Positions 30,450 through 41,291 of a DNA stretch of 64,000 bases are shown piece after piece. The notes beneath the pieces are model-generated. The model was not told the DNA's origin. It made no database searches and was given only the letters and a program-made list of their open reading frames with translations. Source of the DNA: Photobacterium aphoticum (lineage in GTDB: Bacteria > Pseudomonadota > Gammaproteobacteria > Enterobacterales > Vibrionaceae); NCBI RefSeq assembly GCF_001029435.1, contig NZ_LDOV01000029.1, positions 1 to 64,000 on the forward strand, read 5' to 3'. Numbering within the stretch: position 1 is the stretch's first letter; every line of letters begins with the position of its first letter. A program made the position numbers and the translations under genes.

Positions 30450-31463
30450 CTAAACCAACGCGGTCAACTGCGGAAAATTGTTACGGATATTGATGCATTG
30501 CATCGCCTGGGCCGATGCGCCTTTTAATAAGTTATCGATCGCGGACGTTAATACGATATGCCCCTGATGGACCTTCCAGCCGATATCACAAAAACAGGTG
30601 TTCACCACACTCTCTAACACCACCGGTTCGTCGGCCAACAGACGCACAGCATGCTTGTCGCTGGCCGCGCCATACGCTTGGGTCATGGCGGCGGCGACTT
30701 GCGCTTCCTCCACACCGTCTGCCAGTTTGGCGGTAATGGTGGCTAAAATACCGCGCTTAAAATTGCCCAGATGCGGGGTGAAAATCACAGCCTGATCCAA
30801 ATGGGTCGCGATTTCAGGTTGATGACGGTGGGTAAAGATGCCGTAAGCTTTAAAGCTCACCTCACAGAAACTATTATTCATGGTCGCTTTACGCCCGGCG
30901 CCAGACACCCCACTTACCGCGTTGATCACCGGCCACTGCGTGGTATTGAGTAAACCGGCACTGAGCAAAGGCTTAAGGGCCAGTTGCGCGGCGGTCGGGT
31001 AACAGCCCGGCACCGCCACCAATTGTGCGTCGCTAATCGCCGCGTGATTCCACTCCGCCAAGCCGTACACCGCTTGATCCAGCCAATCAGAATGCTGATG
31101 CGCAAAGCCGTAGTATTGGGTATAGAAACTGTCGCCTTTCACCCGAAACGCGCCGGACAAATCGAAGACCTGACAACCTGCGGCTAAGAAGACTGGCGCC
31201 AGGTCATGACTGACTTCATGGGCGGTCGCCAGCAACACGATATCGGCGTCTTGGGCAATCGCGGCTGGATCCAGCAAAGGCTGCAGCGGCATATCGACAA
31301 TCCCTCGCAGCTGACCGTGCAGCGCACTGATCGGCTTGTGGGCATCGTCACTGTTGGCCGACACATACAGCCCTTGTAGAGCAAGGTGGGGGTGGTTATG
31401 CACCATCTTCGCCAGCTCAGCCCCGGTGTAGCCGCTGGCACCGATAATCAAGGTGTTCAACAT
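30450..31463 (-). CDS. argC: N-acetyl-gamma-glutamyl-phosphate reductase
   Basis: NADPH-dependent third step of arginine synthesis, 337 residues. Rossmann motif [14 protein letters not shown] at the N-terminus and active-site Cys154 in [11 protein letters not shown]. First gene of argCBGH, with only a moderate ribosome site (ACGGATCG). The 640-bp region before it carries an ArgR box pair and a possible arginine leader peptide. Confidence 0.97.
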   Translation of the reverse strand: MLNTLIIGASGYTGAELAKMVHNHPHLALQGLYVSANSDDAHKPISALHGQLRGIVDMPLQPLLDPAAIAQDADIVLLATAHEVSHDLAPVFLAAGCQVFDLSGAFRVKGDSFYTQYYGFAHQHSDWLDQAVYGLAEWNHAAISDAQLVAVPGCYPTAAQLALKPLLSAGLLNTTQWPVINAVSGVSGAGRKATMNNSFCEVSFKAYGIFTHRHQPEIATHLDQAVIFTPHLGNFKRGILATITAKLADGVEEAQVAAAMTQAYGAASDKHAVRLLADEPVVLESVVNTCFCDIGWKVHQGHIVLTSAIDNLLKGASAQAMQCINIRNNFPQLTALV

Positions 31464-31567
31464 ATTCGATCCGTCTTTATTGATATTGATGATTGAAGGT
31501 TAAGGGTTGTGATTGCCAGCAACACAGGTTGCCAAGGGAGGCGCAGGATGCACCAAGCGATAACGAC

Positions 31568-31615
31568 TTAGCGTCGTCGAAGAGAAGGGAGAAAGAGAAA
31601 AGTCGCTTGGCTCAT
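31568..31615 (-). CDS. Possible arginine leader peptide before argC
   Basis: A 15-codon ORF, MSQATFLFLPSLRRR, ending in three arginine codons (CGA CGA CGC) immediately before TAA. AGGA lies ten bases before its ATG. It falls between the ArgR boxes and argC, where the transcript should run. ACGAC/GTCGT can form a small hairpin over the Arg codons, and the leader's CCAAGCGA (31603-31610) can pair with TCGCTTGG (31553-31560). No T-rich terminator follows, so classical transcription attenuation is not shown. Confidence 0.4.
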   Translation of the reverse strand: MSQATFLFLPSLRRR

Positions 31616-31691
31616 GGTAATACATTCCTAATCTAGCAAGAGTCAAACTGTCACCGTGGGCTTACATCGTTATGCTTACGCAATGCCACAA

Positions 31692-31730
31692 ACAGTATTT
31701 TTATTCACATCCTGTGAATTTATATGTTTA
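31692..31730. promoter_or_regulatory. ArgR (ARG box) pair upstream of argC
   Basis: Two 18-bp boxes separated by 3 bp, the standard ArgR hexamer spacing. The first (31692-31709) has a perfect ATTCA half and a 3-of-5 TGAAT half; the second (31713-31730) has a perfect TGAAT half and a weak second half. The AT-only centres fit the consensus. Likely represses argCBGH. Confidence 0.65.
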
Positions 31731-32104
31731 CCCATTAATGCTTATTCTGTCAACCATCGACATGAAAATTGACGAAAAAAAAGCCAACTCACGCGCTGCC
31801 CTTTATGCACACCTGACGCGCAACCCACCACAGGCCGATCGGCAAGCAGCACAATGCTCCGAGAATGATAAAAATGACAATAGATGCATCGAAACGGATG
31901 AGAAGCACGCGCATTTTGTGCTTTATTTCAGCGAGGTTACGAAAATTTGTTACAGGATTTATTTCAATTTATGACAAAAATCAATGCAGCACGATTTTGT
32001 TAGCGGTAAATACAATGCATGTTGACCTCAAAGTGGGATCACGGCTAGATTGTCTGCTTACAAGACTGTAATTGGATGTAATAAACTTACGAGATGGATG
32101 CGAT

Positions 32105-34735
32105 ATGAACGAAAAGTACAGCGCGCTGAGAAGCAATGTCAGTATGCTTGGCCATATGCTGGGCAATACGATCAAGGATGCGCACGGTGAAGAACTCCTG
32201 AGCAAGGTAGAAACCGTCCGTAAACTGTCTAAATCTGCCCGCGCAGGTAATCAGGACGATCGCGCGAAGCTGATCGAAGAACTGCAAAACCTGCCTGATG
32301 ATCAGTTACTCCCGGTAGCCCGTGCCTTCAGTCAGTTCATGAACCTGACCAACATTGCCGAGCAGTACCACACCGTTTCTCGCCACAGCGAAGAACATAT
32401 CTGCAGCCCAGACTCCATTGATGCTCTGTTTGCCAAACTCATCGGCCAGGACATCAGCCAATTCGACACTCTGCAAGCGGTCCGCGAACTCAACATCGAT
32501 TTGGTGTTAACCGCCCACCCGACCGAAATTGCCCGTCGCACCATGATCCACAAGCTGGTGCAAATCAACAAATGCTTGTCCAAGCTTGAACTCAGTGAAC
32601 TCTCTACCAGTGAACGCCAGCGCGTTGAACGCCGCTTAGAACAATTGTTGGCACAGGCCTGGCATTCTGATGTGATCCGCCAGCAGCGCCCAACGCCACT
32701 GGATGAAGCCAAGTGGGGCTTTGCGGTGATTGAAAACTCACTGTGGCAAGCCGTACCGGAATTCCTGCGCCAGTTCGATGAAAAACTGGAGCAACACTTA
32801 GGCGAAGGCCTGCCAATCGATGCCGCGCCGGTATCCTTCTCCTCGTGGATGGGCGGCGACCGCGACGGTAACCCGTTTGTGACCTCTGACGTCACCCGCG
32901 AAGTGCTGCTGCTATCACGCTGGAAAGCAGCCGATCTGTACCTGAAAGACATTCAGGAGCTGGTCAACGAACTGTCGATGGTGCGTTGTAATGATCAGGT
33001 CCGTGAACTGGCCGGTGATGAACACGAACCGTACCGCGCAATCCTAAAAGATCTGCGTAGCAAACTGACTCACACCCGTGATGTGTTGGATGCGCAAGTC
33101 AAAGGGCTGGATGTCCCAAGCTTTGGCATCATTGACCATATCGACCAGCTGTGGGAGCCGCTGTTCGCCTGTTACCAGTCACTGCACGACTGCGACATGG
33201 GCATCATCGCTGACGGCCTGCTGCTGGACGTGCTGCGCCGCGTGAAATGTTTCGGCGTGCACCTGGTGCGTCTGGATATTCGTCAGGAAAGCACCCGTCA
33301 CTCCGATGTGATTTCTGAGCTGACCCGTTATCTGGGGCTAGGCGATTACGATCAGTGGAGCGAGCAAGACAAGATCGCCTTCCTGGTACGTGAACTGTCC
33401 TCGAAGCGCCCACTGCTGCCACGCGACTGGGAGCCGTCAGACAACGTGCGCGAAGTCATCGCGACCTGTAAAGCCATCGCCCAACAGCCACGTGAAGCGC
33501 TTGGTGCGTATGTGATTTCCATGGCCCGTACCGCCTCTGATGTACTGGCCGTGCACCTGCTGTTACAAGAAGCCGGCTGCCCGTTCCGCATGGACGTGTG
33601 TCCGCTGTTTGAAACCCTCGATGATCTGAACAATGCCGAAGCGGTGATCAGCCAGCTAATGAACATTGACTGGTACCGTGGCTTTATTCAAAACCACCAG
33701 ATGGTGATGATCGGTTACTCGGATTCAGCCAAAGATGCGGGCGTAATGGCTGCAGGCTGGGCACAGTACCGCGCCATGGAAGCCCTGGTGAATGTGTGCG
33801 AAGAAGCCGGCGTCGAGCTGACGCTGTTCCACGGCCGTGGCGGCTCCATTGGCCGAGGCGGAGCACCGGCGCACGCTGCCCTGCTCTCTCAACCACCGCG
33901 CAGCCTGAAAGGCGGCCTGCGTGTGACCGAGCAAGGGGAAATGATCCGCTTTAAACTGGGTCTGCCAGAAGTGGCGGTGAACAGCCTGAGCCTGTACGCC
34001 AGCGCCATTTTGGAAGCGAACCTGCTGCCGCCGCCGGCACCAAAACAAGACTGGCGCGCGCTGATGGACATGCTGTCAGACGTCTCTTGTGACGCTTACC
34101 GTAATGTCGTACGTGGCAACGAGCAGTTTGTCCCGTATTTCCGCGCAGCCACACCGGAGCTGGAGCTGGGTAAACTGCCACTGGGCTCACGTCCGGCCAA
34201 GCGTAACCCGAACGGCGGCGTAGAAAGCTTGCGTGCTATCCCATGGATTTTCGCCTGGAGTCAGAACCGCTTGCTGCTACCGGCTTGGCTGGGTGCCGGT
34301 GAAGCGATCCAATACGCGATCGATCAGGGCCATGCCCCACAACTGGAAGAGATGTGCCGCGAGTGGCCGTTCTTCTCCACCCGTCTGGGCATGCTGGAAA
34401 TGGTATTCACCAAGACCAACATGGGCATCGCCGAGTACTACGATCAGCGTCTGACCGATAAATCACTGTGGCCGCTGGGTCAGCAACTGCGTGAGCAGCT
34501 GCAGCGTGACATCAAAGCGGTGCTGAATGTAGAAAACAGCGCGCACCTGATGGAGCAAAACCCGTGGGGAGCGGAATCCATCCGTCTGCGTAACATCTAC
34601 ATTGAACCGCTGAACATGTTACAGGCGGAATTGCTGTACCGTACCCGTAAGCAAGAAACGATTTCGCCAATGCTGGAAGAAGCCCTGATGGTCACCATCG
34701 CCGGTATCGCCACCGGTATGCGCAATACCGGCTAA
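32105..34735 (+). CDS. ppc: Phosphoenolpyruvate carboxylase
   Basis: Anaplerotic carboxylation of PEP to oxaloacetate. 876 residues, close to the E. coli length. Catalytic sequences [24 protein letters not shown] and the C-terminal MRNTG are all present. The start [15 protein letters not shown] matches E. coli; an in-frame ATG 11 codons upstream is rejected. Divergent from argC, and followed by a terminator and aphA. Confidence 0.98.
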   Translation: MNEKYSALRSNVSMLGHMLGNTIKDAHGEELLSKVETVRKLSKSARAGNQDDRAKLIEELQNLPDDQLLPVARAFSQFMNLTNIAEQYHTVSRHSEEHICSPDSIDALFAKLIGQDISQFDTLQAVRELNIDLVLTAHPTEIARRTMIHKLVQINKCLSKLELSELSTSERQRVERRLEQLLAQAWHSDVIRQQRPTPLDEAKWGFAVIENSLWQAVPEFLRQFDEKLEQHLGEGLPIDAAPVSFSSWMGGDRDGNPFVTSDVTREVLLLSRWKAADLYLKDIQELVNELSMVRCNDQVRELAGDEHEPYRAILKDLRSKLTHTRDVLDAQVKGLDVPSFGIIDHIDQLWEPLFACYQSLHDCDMGIIADGLLLDVLRRVKCFGVHLVRLDIRQESTRHSDVISELTRYLGLGDYDQWSEQDKIAFLVRELSSKRPLLPRDWEPSDNVREVIATCKAIAQQPREALGAYVISMARTASDVLAVHLLLQEAGCPFRMDVCPLFETLDDLNNAEAVISQLMNIDWYRGFIQNHQMVMIGYSDSAKDAGVMAAGWAQYRAMEALVNVCEEAGVELTLFHGRGGSIGRGGAPAHAALLSQPPRSLKGGLRVTEQGEMIRFKLGLPEVAVNSLSLYASAILEANLLPPPAPKQDWRALMDMLSDVSCDAYRNVVRGNEQFVPYFRAATPELELGKLPLGSRPAKRNPNGGVESLRAIPWIFAWSQNRLLLPAWLGAGEAIQYAIDQGHAPQLEEMCREWPFFSTRLGMLEMVFTKTNMGIAEYYDQRLTDKSLWPLGQQLREQLQRDIKAVLNVENSAHLMEQNPWGAESIRLRNIYIEPLNMLQAELLYRTRKQETISPMLEEALMVTIAGIATGMRNTG

Positions 34736-34756
34736 AGCATCTCTGCAACACTGTCT

Positions 34757-34787
34757 AAAAAAGGCTACATTTTGTGGCCTTTTTTTA
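34757..34787 (+). terminator. Terminator of ppc
   Basis: AAAAAAGGCTACA-TTT-TGTGGCCTTTTTTT, 22 bases after ppc. Confidence 0.9.
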
Positions 34788-35151
34788 TCCTGCCTGCTGC
34801 CATTCTCACCGAATCTCTCACTCTGACTCAATAATGAGACACTGCCGTTTTATGCCCTCAACTAGGGTAAAAAGGCGCTTTGTGAACGCAGATGAATCTA
34901 AACTGCTTGCATAGTGGAAAAAAGCAATATTAAGACAGGCATCACAAGACGAGAAATTGGTTACACCACTTTTCCGTGATATTTCGCTCTGATATCGCTA
35001 ATTTCTCGTTTGATGTGTATGCTACGTGATCTCGATCAGGCACTGCAACAACATGATTATAATAACGCCAAAGAGCGGAAGGGTATTGTTCAGGCACGTA
35101 TCGCCAGCCTGGTTGAGTTTCTTTTTGTAGTATTTTTAACGGATAGAAGAG
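34788..35151. other. Promoter and leader region of aphA
   Basis: 364 bp with no credible gene. The main visible structure is an inverted repeat: ACGAGAAATT (34949-34958) and AATTTCTCGT (35000-35009), 41 bases apart. In Vibrio this region carries LuxR/HapR and AphA sites and a leader paired by Qrr sRNAs; I could not pick out a site I trust. Confidence 0.5.
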
Positions 35152-35715
35152 ATGTCACTACCACACGTTATTTTAACTGTGCTGAGCAGCCGCGACGCCA
35201 CAGGTTACGATATCACCAAAGAGTTTTCTCACAGCATTGGCTACTTCTGGAAAGCCAGCCACCAGCAGGTGTACCGTGAACTCAACAAAATGGCCAGTCA
35301 TGATCAAGTGACTTGCAAACTGGAACCACAAGACGGTAAGCCGGATAGAAAAGTCTATTCGATCACTGACTTGGGTCGCCAGGCGCTGTTTGAGTGGTTC
35401 CAGGAGCCAGCCCGTAATCCAACCATCCGCGATGAGTTCTCTGCCAAACTGGTTGTGTGCGGCGTACACAACTCCACCCCAATGCAGCAGCAACTTGAAG
35501 CGTTAATCGAAGAATCCCACACACTGCTTAACCATTACAATGAAATGGAAAACGTGCATTTTGCGGATTACCGTAATATGGATCGTCAATCTCGCCTTGA
35601 TCGCCTGACCCTGCGTCGTGCTATTCACAACCGTCAGGCATGGATTGATTGGGCAGAAGAAGTGTTGGTTGAACTGAAAGACATGGATGCACCTGGCAGC
35701 GCTGTTGCCCTGTAA
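35152..35715 (+). CDS. aphA: AphA-like PadR-family quorum-sensing regulator
   Basis: 187 residues with the N-terminal winged helix of PadR proteins (SLPHVILTVLSSRDATGYDI) and a C-terminal coiled-coil dimerisation domain. The sequence follows V. cholerae AphA closely, including FSHSIGYFWKASHQQVYREL and GKPDRKVYSIT. In Vibrio AphA is the low-cell-density master regulator, opposing LuxR/HapR and controlled by Qrr sRNAs. Its position next to ppc is the same as in V. cholerae. GAAGAG precedes the ATG. Confidence 0.93.
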   Translation: MSLPHVILTVLSSRDATGYDITKEFSHSIGYFWKASHQQVYRELNKMASHDQVTCKLEPQDGKPDRKVYSITDLGRQALFEWFQEPARNPTIRDEFSAKLVVCGVHNSTPMQQQLEALIEESHTLLNHYNEMENVHFADYRNMDRQSRLDRLTLRRAIHNRQAWIDWAEEVLVELKDMDAPGSAVAL

Positions 35716-35740
35716 TCCTTGAACAAAAAAATGAAACCAT

Positions 35741-35780
35741 AAAAAAAGCCGCAGTCACTTCACACTGCGGCTTTTCTTTG
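35741..35780. terminator. Bidirectional terminator between aphA and metF
   Basis: AAAAGCCGCAGT / ACTGCGGCTTTT with an 8-base loop; T runs on both strands, so it can end aphA and, further on, metF. Confidence 0.88.
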
Positions 35781-35828
35781 TCTGTTGTCCTGTCCTGCGA
35801 TAAGGGATGATGAGGACAGCGCTTAGCG

Positions 35829-35869
35829 TATAACGGCACTTGGTTTATAACGGTCCTTGCTTATAACGG
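35829..35869. repeat. Three TATAACGG repeats at metF 3' end
   Basis: TATAACGG occurs at 35829, 35846 and 35862, spaced 17 and 16 bp, just past the metF stop. A fourth TATAACGG lies at about 37011, close to the metL 3' end. Confidence 0.7.
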
Positions 35870-35872
35870 CGC

Positions 35873-36860
<988 letters not shown>

Positions 36861-36949
36861 ACAGAATGTATTGTAACCAATTTAATGTCAACATGATGAT
36901 CATGAATATTTCTCAACTTGAAGTTGCAGGATCTTCACGTCCAAAAATA

Positions 36950-36980
36950 GCAAAAAGCCCGCAGATCGCGGGCTTTTTCC
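36950..36980 (-). terminator. Terminator of metBL
   Basis: AAAAAGCCCGC-GATCT-GCGGGCTTTTT read on the minus strand, downstream of metL. Confidence 0.85.
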
Positions 36981-37062
36981 ATTCATTAACACATTCCACT
37001 GGATGACGATTATAACGGCAAGTATTTCACTGCCCGAGCCTCCTCTTCCAGTACAACAGCGG

Positions 37063-39480
37063 CTACAGCATACCGGCTAATCGGTTGATATCCGACAGCA
37101 ATGCCCCGGCGGTGACATCCCGCCCCGCCCCCGGCCCTCGGATCACCAGCGGGTTTTCACGATACCAACGGCTTTCAATGGCAAAGATGTTGTCACACGG
37201 CAGCAAGTTAGCCAGCGCATGCTCAGCTGGCAGGGCTTCCACGCCGACCGCCGCTTTACCATGACGATCCAAACGGGCGACATAGCGCAGCACCTTGTCT
37301 TCTTTCTGCGCTTTGAGCAGGCGCTCCAGCAGCAATTCATCCAGCTCAGCCGCCTGCTCAAAGAAGGCATCCAATGACAGCTCAGCCAGGCTCGCCGGGA
37401 CCAGCGTTTCCACTTTCACCTGCTCAGGCTCTAACGTCAGCCCCGATTCACGGGCTAAAATCACCAGCTTGCGCATCACATCACTGCCATCGAGATCGTG
37501 GCGCGGATCCGGCTCGGTCAGCCCCTGCTGCCAGGCCACTTCTACCAGTTGTGAAAACGGGATGCTGCCATCGTATTGCTGGAACAACCACGACAACGTA
37601 CCCGAGAAAATCCCGGACAGCGCAATGATTTCATCCCCGCTTTCCGTCAGATCCCGCACGGTGTGGTTAACGGGCAAGCCCGCCCCGACAGTCGCGTTGT
37701 AAAGCCAGAAACGGCTGTTTTTGGCAAAGGCATCAATCACCGCGTGGTACTGCTCACCGCTGGCGGAGCCCGCCACTTTGTTGGCAGAGATCAGGTGCAG
37801 GCCCGCTTCGGCAATCTGCGTATAGCGCGCCGACAGCTCTTCACTGGCGGTCACATCCAGCACCATCACTTCGTCGTATTCGTGGGCAGCAACGGTTTCA
37901 ATCCACGCACCCGGCGCATAGGCTTCGGCTTCATCATCGAAATGATCGAGCGCTGCCTGTGGCTCAATGCCCGCCAAATCAATCCACAATCGGCTGCTGT
38001 CCACCACGCCGATGAGGGTAAAGCTCATGCCATGGCGTTTTTCCAACGCGGCACGCTGGGTGTTATACAAACTCAGCCAACGGCTGCCGATGTTGCCTTT
38101 GCCACACAATACCAAACCAATGCGCTTTTGCGCCTGGAACAGGCTTTGGTGAATACGCGGCAACAAGCTGTCCGTATCGGCTTTACGCAGCACCGCCACC
38201 AAACTCAGCCCCGAGCCGGATTCCGCCATGAATTCGACCGGCTGGCCTTTCAGCTGCTGGTAGAAACCGTAACAGTGGATGGCATTGTTCACCACCCCGG
38301 CGCCCACTGCCGCGACGAGCGAGAACCCATCACGCAGGCGCAATTCGGCGGCAATCCCGCTGTCTTGCAGCAAGGCCAACACACTGTTGACCACCTCACC
38401 GGTATAAGCCAGTTGAATACGGCCTTTATCCGCTTCGACACTCTGTGCCAGTGGCTGCAATTGTGCCCGCGACAAAATGCGCTCCAGCTCGGCTTCCACC
38501 AGGCTGATATCGTGAGAGCGTGGGATCGTCAGCGCGATCAGACACACATCATCCAACGAGGTAATGATCTTCGCCCCCCGCCCCGACGCCAGGACACGCT
38601 CGACGCGGGTTGAACCGGATTCCGGCAGATGGCTGCAGCGCAAAGTCAAATCAATCGCACTTTGTGCCACCGGCTGTAAGGTACGGCTGTGCAGCACCGG
38701 CGCGGCTAAACGGGCCAGTTCGCTGGCTTCATCCAAACGCAGCAATGGCAGCAGGCAGGCATCTTCCACTTTACGCGGATCGGCGCTGTACACCCCGGCC
38801 ACATCACTCCAGATGGTCACGCGGCTCACATCCGCCAGCGCACCAATCACGGTCGCGGAATAGTCTGAACCATTACGGCCAAGCAGAACGGTATCACCGG
38901 CCTGATCGGCCGCCATAAACCCCGTGATCACCACCCGTTGCTGCTGAATTTGTGCCAGTTGCGCCTGCAGCAGAGGCCATGACTGACCACGATCCACTTC
39001 CGGCTGTGCCGCTCGCTCTGCCCGCAGGAATAAGCGGGAATCCAAACTGGTGGCAGGGAGTTGTTGTTGGGTCAGGAGCGCCGCCAGCAAACGGGCCGAC
39101 CACACTTCACCGTGGCCCAAGACACTGGCAACTTGCGCCTCACTCAACGGGCTTTCTCCCCAGCGGGCTAATTCGCCGAGTTCAAAATGCAGCTGGGTCA
39201 GCAGTGCATCCGCCGCTTCCCCTTCCACCAATTGTTCAATCAACTGCTGCTGAAACGCACGGATCTGCTGCAGGGTTTCATGGGCCTGACGGCCGTCTTT
39301 GTCGAGCTGCGCCACCCAGTCAATCAACTGGTTGGTGGTTTTGCCGGCGGCCGAGACCACCACCAAATCATGGTTGCCGGAGTATTCCTGTAAAATGGTC
39401 ACGACACGGCGGTAACAGGCCGGATCCGCCAGGCTGCTGCCACCAAACTTATGTAACTGACGTCCGCTTATCGCACTCAT
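37063..39480 (-). CDS. metL: Bifunctional aspartokinase II/homoserine dehydrogenase II
   Basis: Fusion of aspartate kinase (about 1-440) and homoserine dehydrogenase (about 455-805), 805 residues, for the methionine branch. The kinase motif HKFGGSSLADPACYRRV is at the N-terminus and the dehydrogenase Rossmann motif is VLCGKGNIGSRW. C-terminal GPGAGRDVTA is typical. Its ATG overlaps the metB stop as ATGA, so it is cotranslated with metB. Belongs to the MetJ regulon through the metB operator. Confidence 0.97.
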   Translation of the reverse strand: MSAISGRQLHKFGGSSLADPACYRRVVTILQEYSGNHDLVVVSAAGKTTNQLIDWVAQLDKDGRQAHETLQQIRAFQQQLIEQLVEGEAADALLTQLHFELGELARWGESPLSEAQVASVLGHGEVWSARLLAALLTQQQLPATSLDSRLFLRAERAAQPEVDRGQSWPLLQAQLAQIQQQRVVITGFMAADQAGDTVLLGRNGSDYSATVIGALADVSRVTIWSDVAGVYSADPRKVEDACLLPLLRLDEASELARLAAPVLHSRTLQPVAQSAIDLTLRCSHLPESGSTRVERVLASGRGAKIITSLDDVCLIALTIPRSHDISLVEAELERILSRAQLQPLAQSVEADKGRIQLAYTGEVVNSVLALLQDSGIAAELRLRDGFSLVAAVGAGVVNNAIHCYGFYQQLKGQPVEFMAESGSGLSLVAVLRKADTDSLLPRIHQSLFQAQKRIGLVLCGKGNIGSRWLSLYNTQRAALEKRHGMSFTLIGVVDSSRLWIDLAGIEPQAALDHFDDEAEAYAPGAWIETVAAHEYDEVMVLDVTASEELSARYTQIAEAGLHLISANKVAGSASGEQYHAVIDAFAKNSRFWLYNATVGAGLPVNHTVRDLTESGDEIIALSGIFSGTLSWLFQQYDGSIPFSQLVEVAWQQGLTEPDPRHDLDGSDVMRKLVILARESGLTLEPEQVKVETLVPASLAELSLDAFFEQAAELDELLLERLLKAQKEDKVLRYVARLDRHGKAAVGVEALPAEHALANLLPCDNIFAIESRWYRENPLVIRGPGAGRDVTAGALLSDINRLAGML

Positions 39481-40646
39481 ACAGCCTCCTTGGCGGCCAG
39501 TGCAAAGGCCTGCGCTAAATCTGCAATCAAATCATCCGGATCTTCCAGCCCGACTGACAAACGCAGCAAGGTGGTTTTCAATCCCGCCTCCGCCTGCGCT
39601 TCATCTGACATCGCGCGGTGGGTCATACTGGACGGGTGGCAAATCAGGCTTTCTGTGCCGCCGAGCGATTCCGCCAGCGAGAAGCATTTCAGCTCACGCA
39701 CGAAGGTTTCCAATTGGGCCATGCTGCCGTTAATCTCAAAACTCAGCATCGCGCCAAAGCCTTTTTGTTGCTTCAGGGCGATATCATGACCGGGATGTTC
39801 AGGCTGGCTGGGATGGTAAATAGTGCCGACCAACGGCTGCTGTTGCAGGTAAGCGAGGATCTTGGCGCTGTTTTCTTCATGCATGCGCATGCGAGGGGCT
39901 AACGTGCGCAGGCCGCGCAGTGTCAGGTAGGCATCAAAGGGGGCACCTGTCGCCCCGATACAGTTCGCCCACCAGGCCAGCGTTTCGGCATGGGCCTCAG
40001 TCTTGGCGATCAGCACACCGCCAAGCACATCAGAATGGCCGTTGATGTACTTGGTGGTAGAATGGACGACAAAATCGGCACCGAGCGCAAGAGGTTGTTG
40101 GAGGATCGGCGATAAGAACGTATTATCCACCGCCACCAGCGCACCGGCCTGATGTGCCGCAGCACACAGCTCGGCAATATCGACGATGCGCAACAGCGGA
40201 TTGGACGGGGTTTCGACCCACACCAGTTTAGGCTGTTGAGCAAACGCATCGGCCAGCGCCTGAGGATCAGTTTGATCCACAAAACAGACTTTAAAGTCGC
40301 CCTTTTTGGCGCGGGTATCAAACAACCGATAGGTACCGCCATAGCAGTCATGCGGGGCGACAATGAGATCATCCGGCCCTAACAGGGCGGACACAAGCAG
40401 GTTCATCGCAGCTGTCCCGCAATTGGTGACCACGCCGCCCGCACCGCCTTCCAGCGTAGATAATGCATCCGCTAAGGTATTGCGGGTGGGGTTCCCGGAG
40501 CGGGAATAGTCATAGGTCGGCACCTCACCCAGTTGGGGAAAGCTGTATGTTGAGGTCAGATACAGTGGCGGCACCACCGCGTTATATTGGGTATCCGAGT
40601 CAATGCCGGTACGCACGGCAACGGTGGCAAGCTTCTGGTCACTCAT
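39477..40646 (-). CDS. metB: Cystathionine gamma-synthase
   Basis: PLP enzyme of transsulfuration joining O-succinylhomoserine and cysteine. 389 residues with Lys199 in HSTTKYINGHSD as the PLP Schiff-base lysine and YSRSGNPTR near residue 47. The start MSDQKLATVA has AAGGATAG upstream; the frame is open 21 codons earlier but that start lacks support and would run towards the operator. First gene of metBL; divergent from metJ. Confidence 0.97.
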   Translation of the reverse strand: MSDQKLATVAVRTGIDSDTQYNAVVPPLYLTSTYSFPQLGEVPTYDYSRSGNPTRNTLADALSTLEGGAGGVVTNCGTAAMNLLVSALLGPDDLIVAPHDCYGGTYRLFDTRAKKGDFKVCFVDQTDPQALADAFAQQPKLVWVETPSNPLLRIVDIAELCAAAHQAGALVAVDNTFLSPILQQPLALGADFVVHSTTKYINGHSDVLGGVLIAKTEAHAETLAWWANCIGATGAPFDAYLTLRGLRTLAPRMRMHEENSAKILAYLQQQPLVGTIYHPSQPEHPGHDIALKQQKGFGAMLSFEINGSMAQLETFVRELKCFSLAESLGGTESLICHPSSMTHRAMSDEAQAEAGLKTTLLRLSVGLEDPDDLIADLAQAFALAAKEAV

Positions 40647-40716
40647 ATTTACTATCCTTGTAGGGTGAACCCGATGATGAATAACGTTTATGCAACAACA
40701 TAACCACATTCACAAA

Positions 40717-40748
40717 AGACGTCAACACTTCCAGACGTCCATATGTCT
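40717..40748. promoter_or_regulatory. MetJ operator between metB and metJ
   Basis: Four contiguous in-phase 8-bp units: AGACGTCA, ACACTTCC, AGACGTCC and ATATGTCT. The consensus is AGACGTCT; three match well and the second poorly. It can repress both divergent promoters. Confidence 0.9.
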
Positions 40749-40825
40749 TTGCTTGTGGCGGTAAATCCCGCTAGAATTCAGGTCTATTATATTTCTTCAA
40801 TTTAACATCGCTGAGAAGGTTAACA

Positions 40826-41143
40826 ATGGCAGAGTGGAATGGCGAATACATCAGTCCATACGCGGAACACGGAAAGAAAAACGAGCAAGTCAAAAAGATC
40901 ACGGTTTCGATCCCACTGAAGGTGCTTAAAATTCTGACTGATGAGCGCACACGCCGTCAGGTCAATAACTTGCGCCACGCCACCAACAGCGAGCTACTGT
41001 GTGAAGCCTTCCTGCACGCGTACACGGGTCAGCCGCTGCCAACGGATGATGATATTCGTAAAGATCGTCCGGATGATTTACCGGCGGAAGCGAAAAGTCT
41101 AATGGAAGAGATGGGCATTAAATACGAAGACATCAACGAGTAA
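40826..41143 (+). CDS. metJ: Methionine repressor MetJ
   Basis: Ribbon-helix-helix repressor of 105 residues using S-adenosylmethionine as corepressor. Nearly identical to the E. coli protein over residues 1-70, including the DNA-contacting strand [12 protein letters not shown] and [27 protein letters not shown] precedes the ATG. Divergent from metB with a shared four-box operator, so autoregulation is expected. Confidence 0.98.
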   Translation: MAEWNGEYISPYAEHGKKNEQVKKITVSIPLKVLKILTDERTRRQVNNLRHATNSELLCEAFLHAYTGQPLPTDDDIRKDRPDDLPAEAKSLMEEMGIKYEDINE

Positions 41144-41165
41144 GTCGTTGTCTGCCGTTGCCAAC

Positions 41166-41193
41166 AAAAAAACCAGCCGAGGCTGGTTTTTTT
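41166..41193 (+). terminator. Terminator of metJ
   Basis: AAAAACCAGCC-GA-GGCTGGTTTTTTT, 23 bases after metJ. Confidence 0.88.
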
Positions 41194-41240
41194 GTGTCTG
41201 TACATTGGGGATACGCGACCGGTTGCCCCAAACGCCAGAG

Positions 41241-41274
41241 GAAAAAAAAGGGACGCTGCACGTCCCTTCTTTTC
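41241..41274 (-). terminator. Terminator of rpmE
   Basis: On the minus strand AAGGGACG-TGCAG-CGTCCCTT followed by TTTTTT, 17 bases after the rpmE stop. Confidence 0.88.
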
Positions 41275-41291
41275 GACATTCAATCTGGCAA

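Larger units (their letters stand above)
31464..32104. other. argC-ppc intergenic region, argE absent
   Basis: A 641-bp divergent gap where E. coli and V. cholerae carry argE. It holds the argC leader, an ArgR box pair and the ppc promoter. I see no ArgE-like coding sequence on either strand; a 100-codon plus-strand ORF at 31672 overlaps the operator and has no ribosome site or recognisable similarity. The region is AT-rich towards ppc. Confidence 0.75.

Noticed and set aside
31672-31974. 100-codon ORF in the argC-ppc gap
   Set aside because: Overlaps the ArgR boxes, lacks a ribosome site and shows no similarity to ArgE or other families.
35010-35279. 89-codon ORF overlapping the aphA start
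   Set aside because: Different frame from aphA, no ribosome site, and the overlap is with a well-recognised gene.
37576-38613. 345-codon plus-strand ORF
   Set aside because: Lies antisense inside metL, a clear family member; composition is His/Gln/Arg-rich as expected from the complement of a GC-rich gene.
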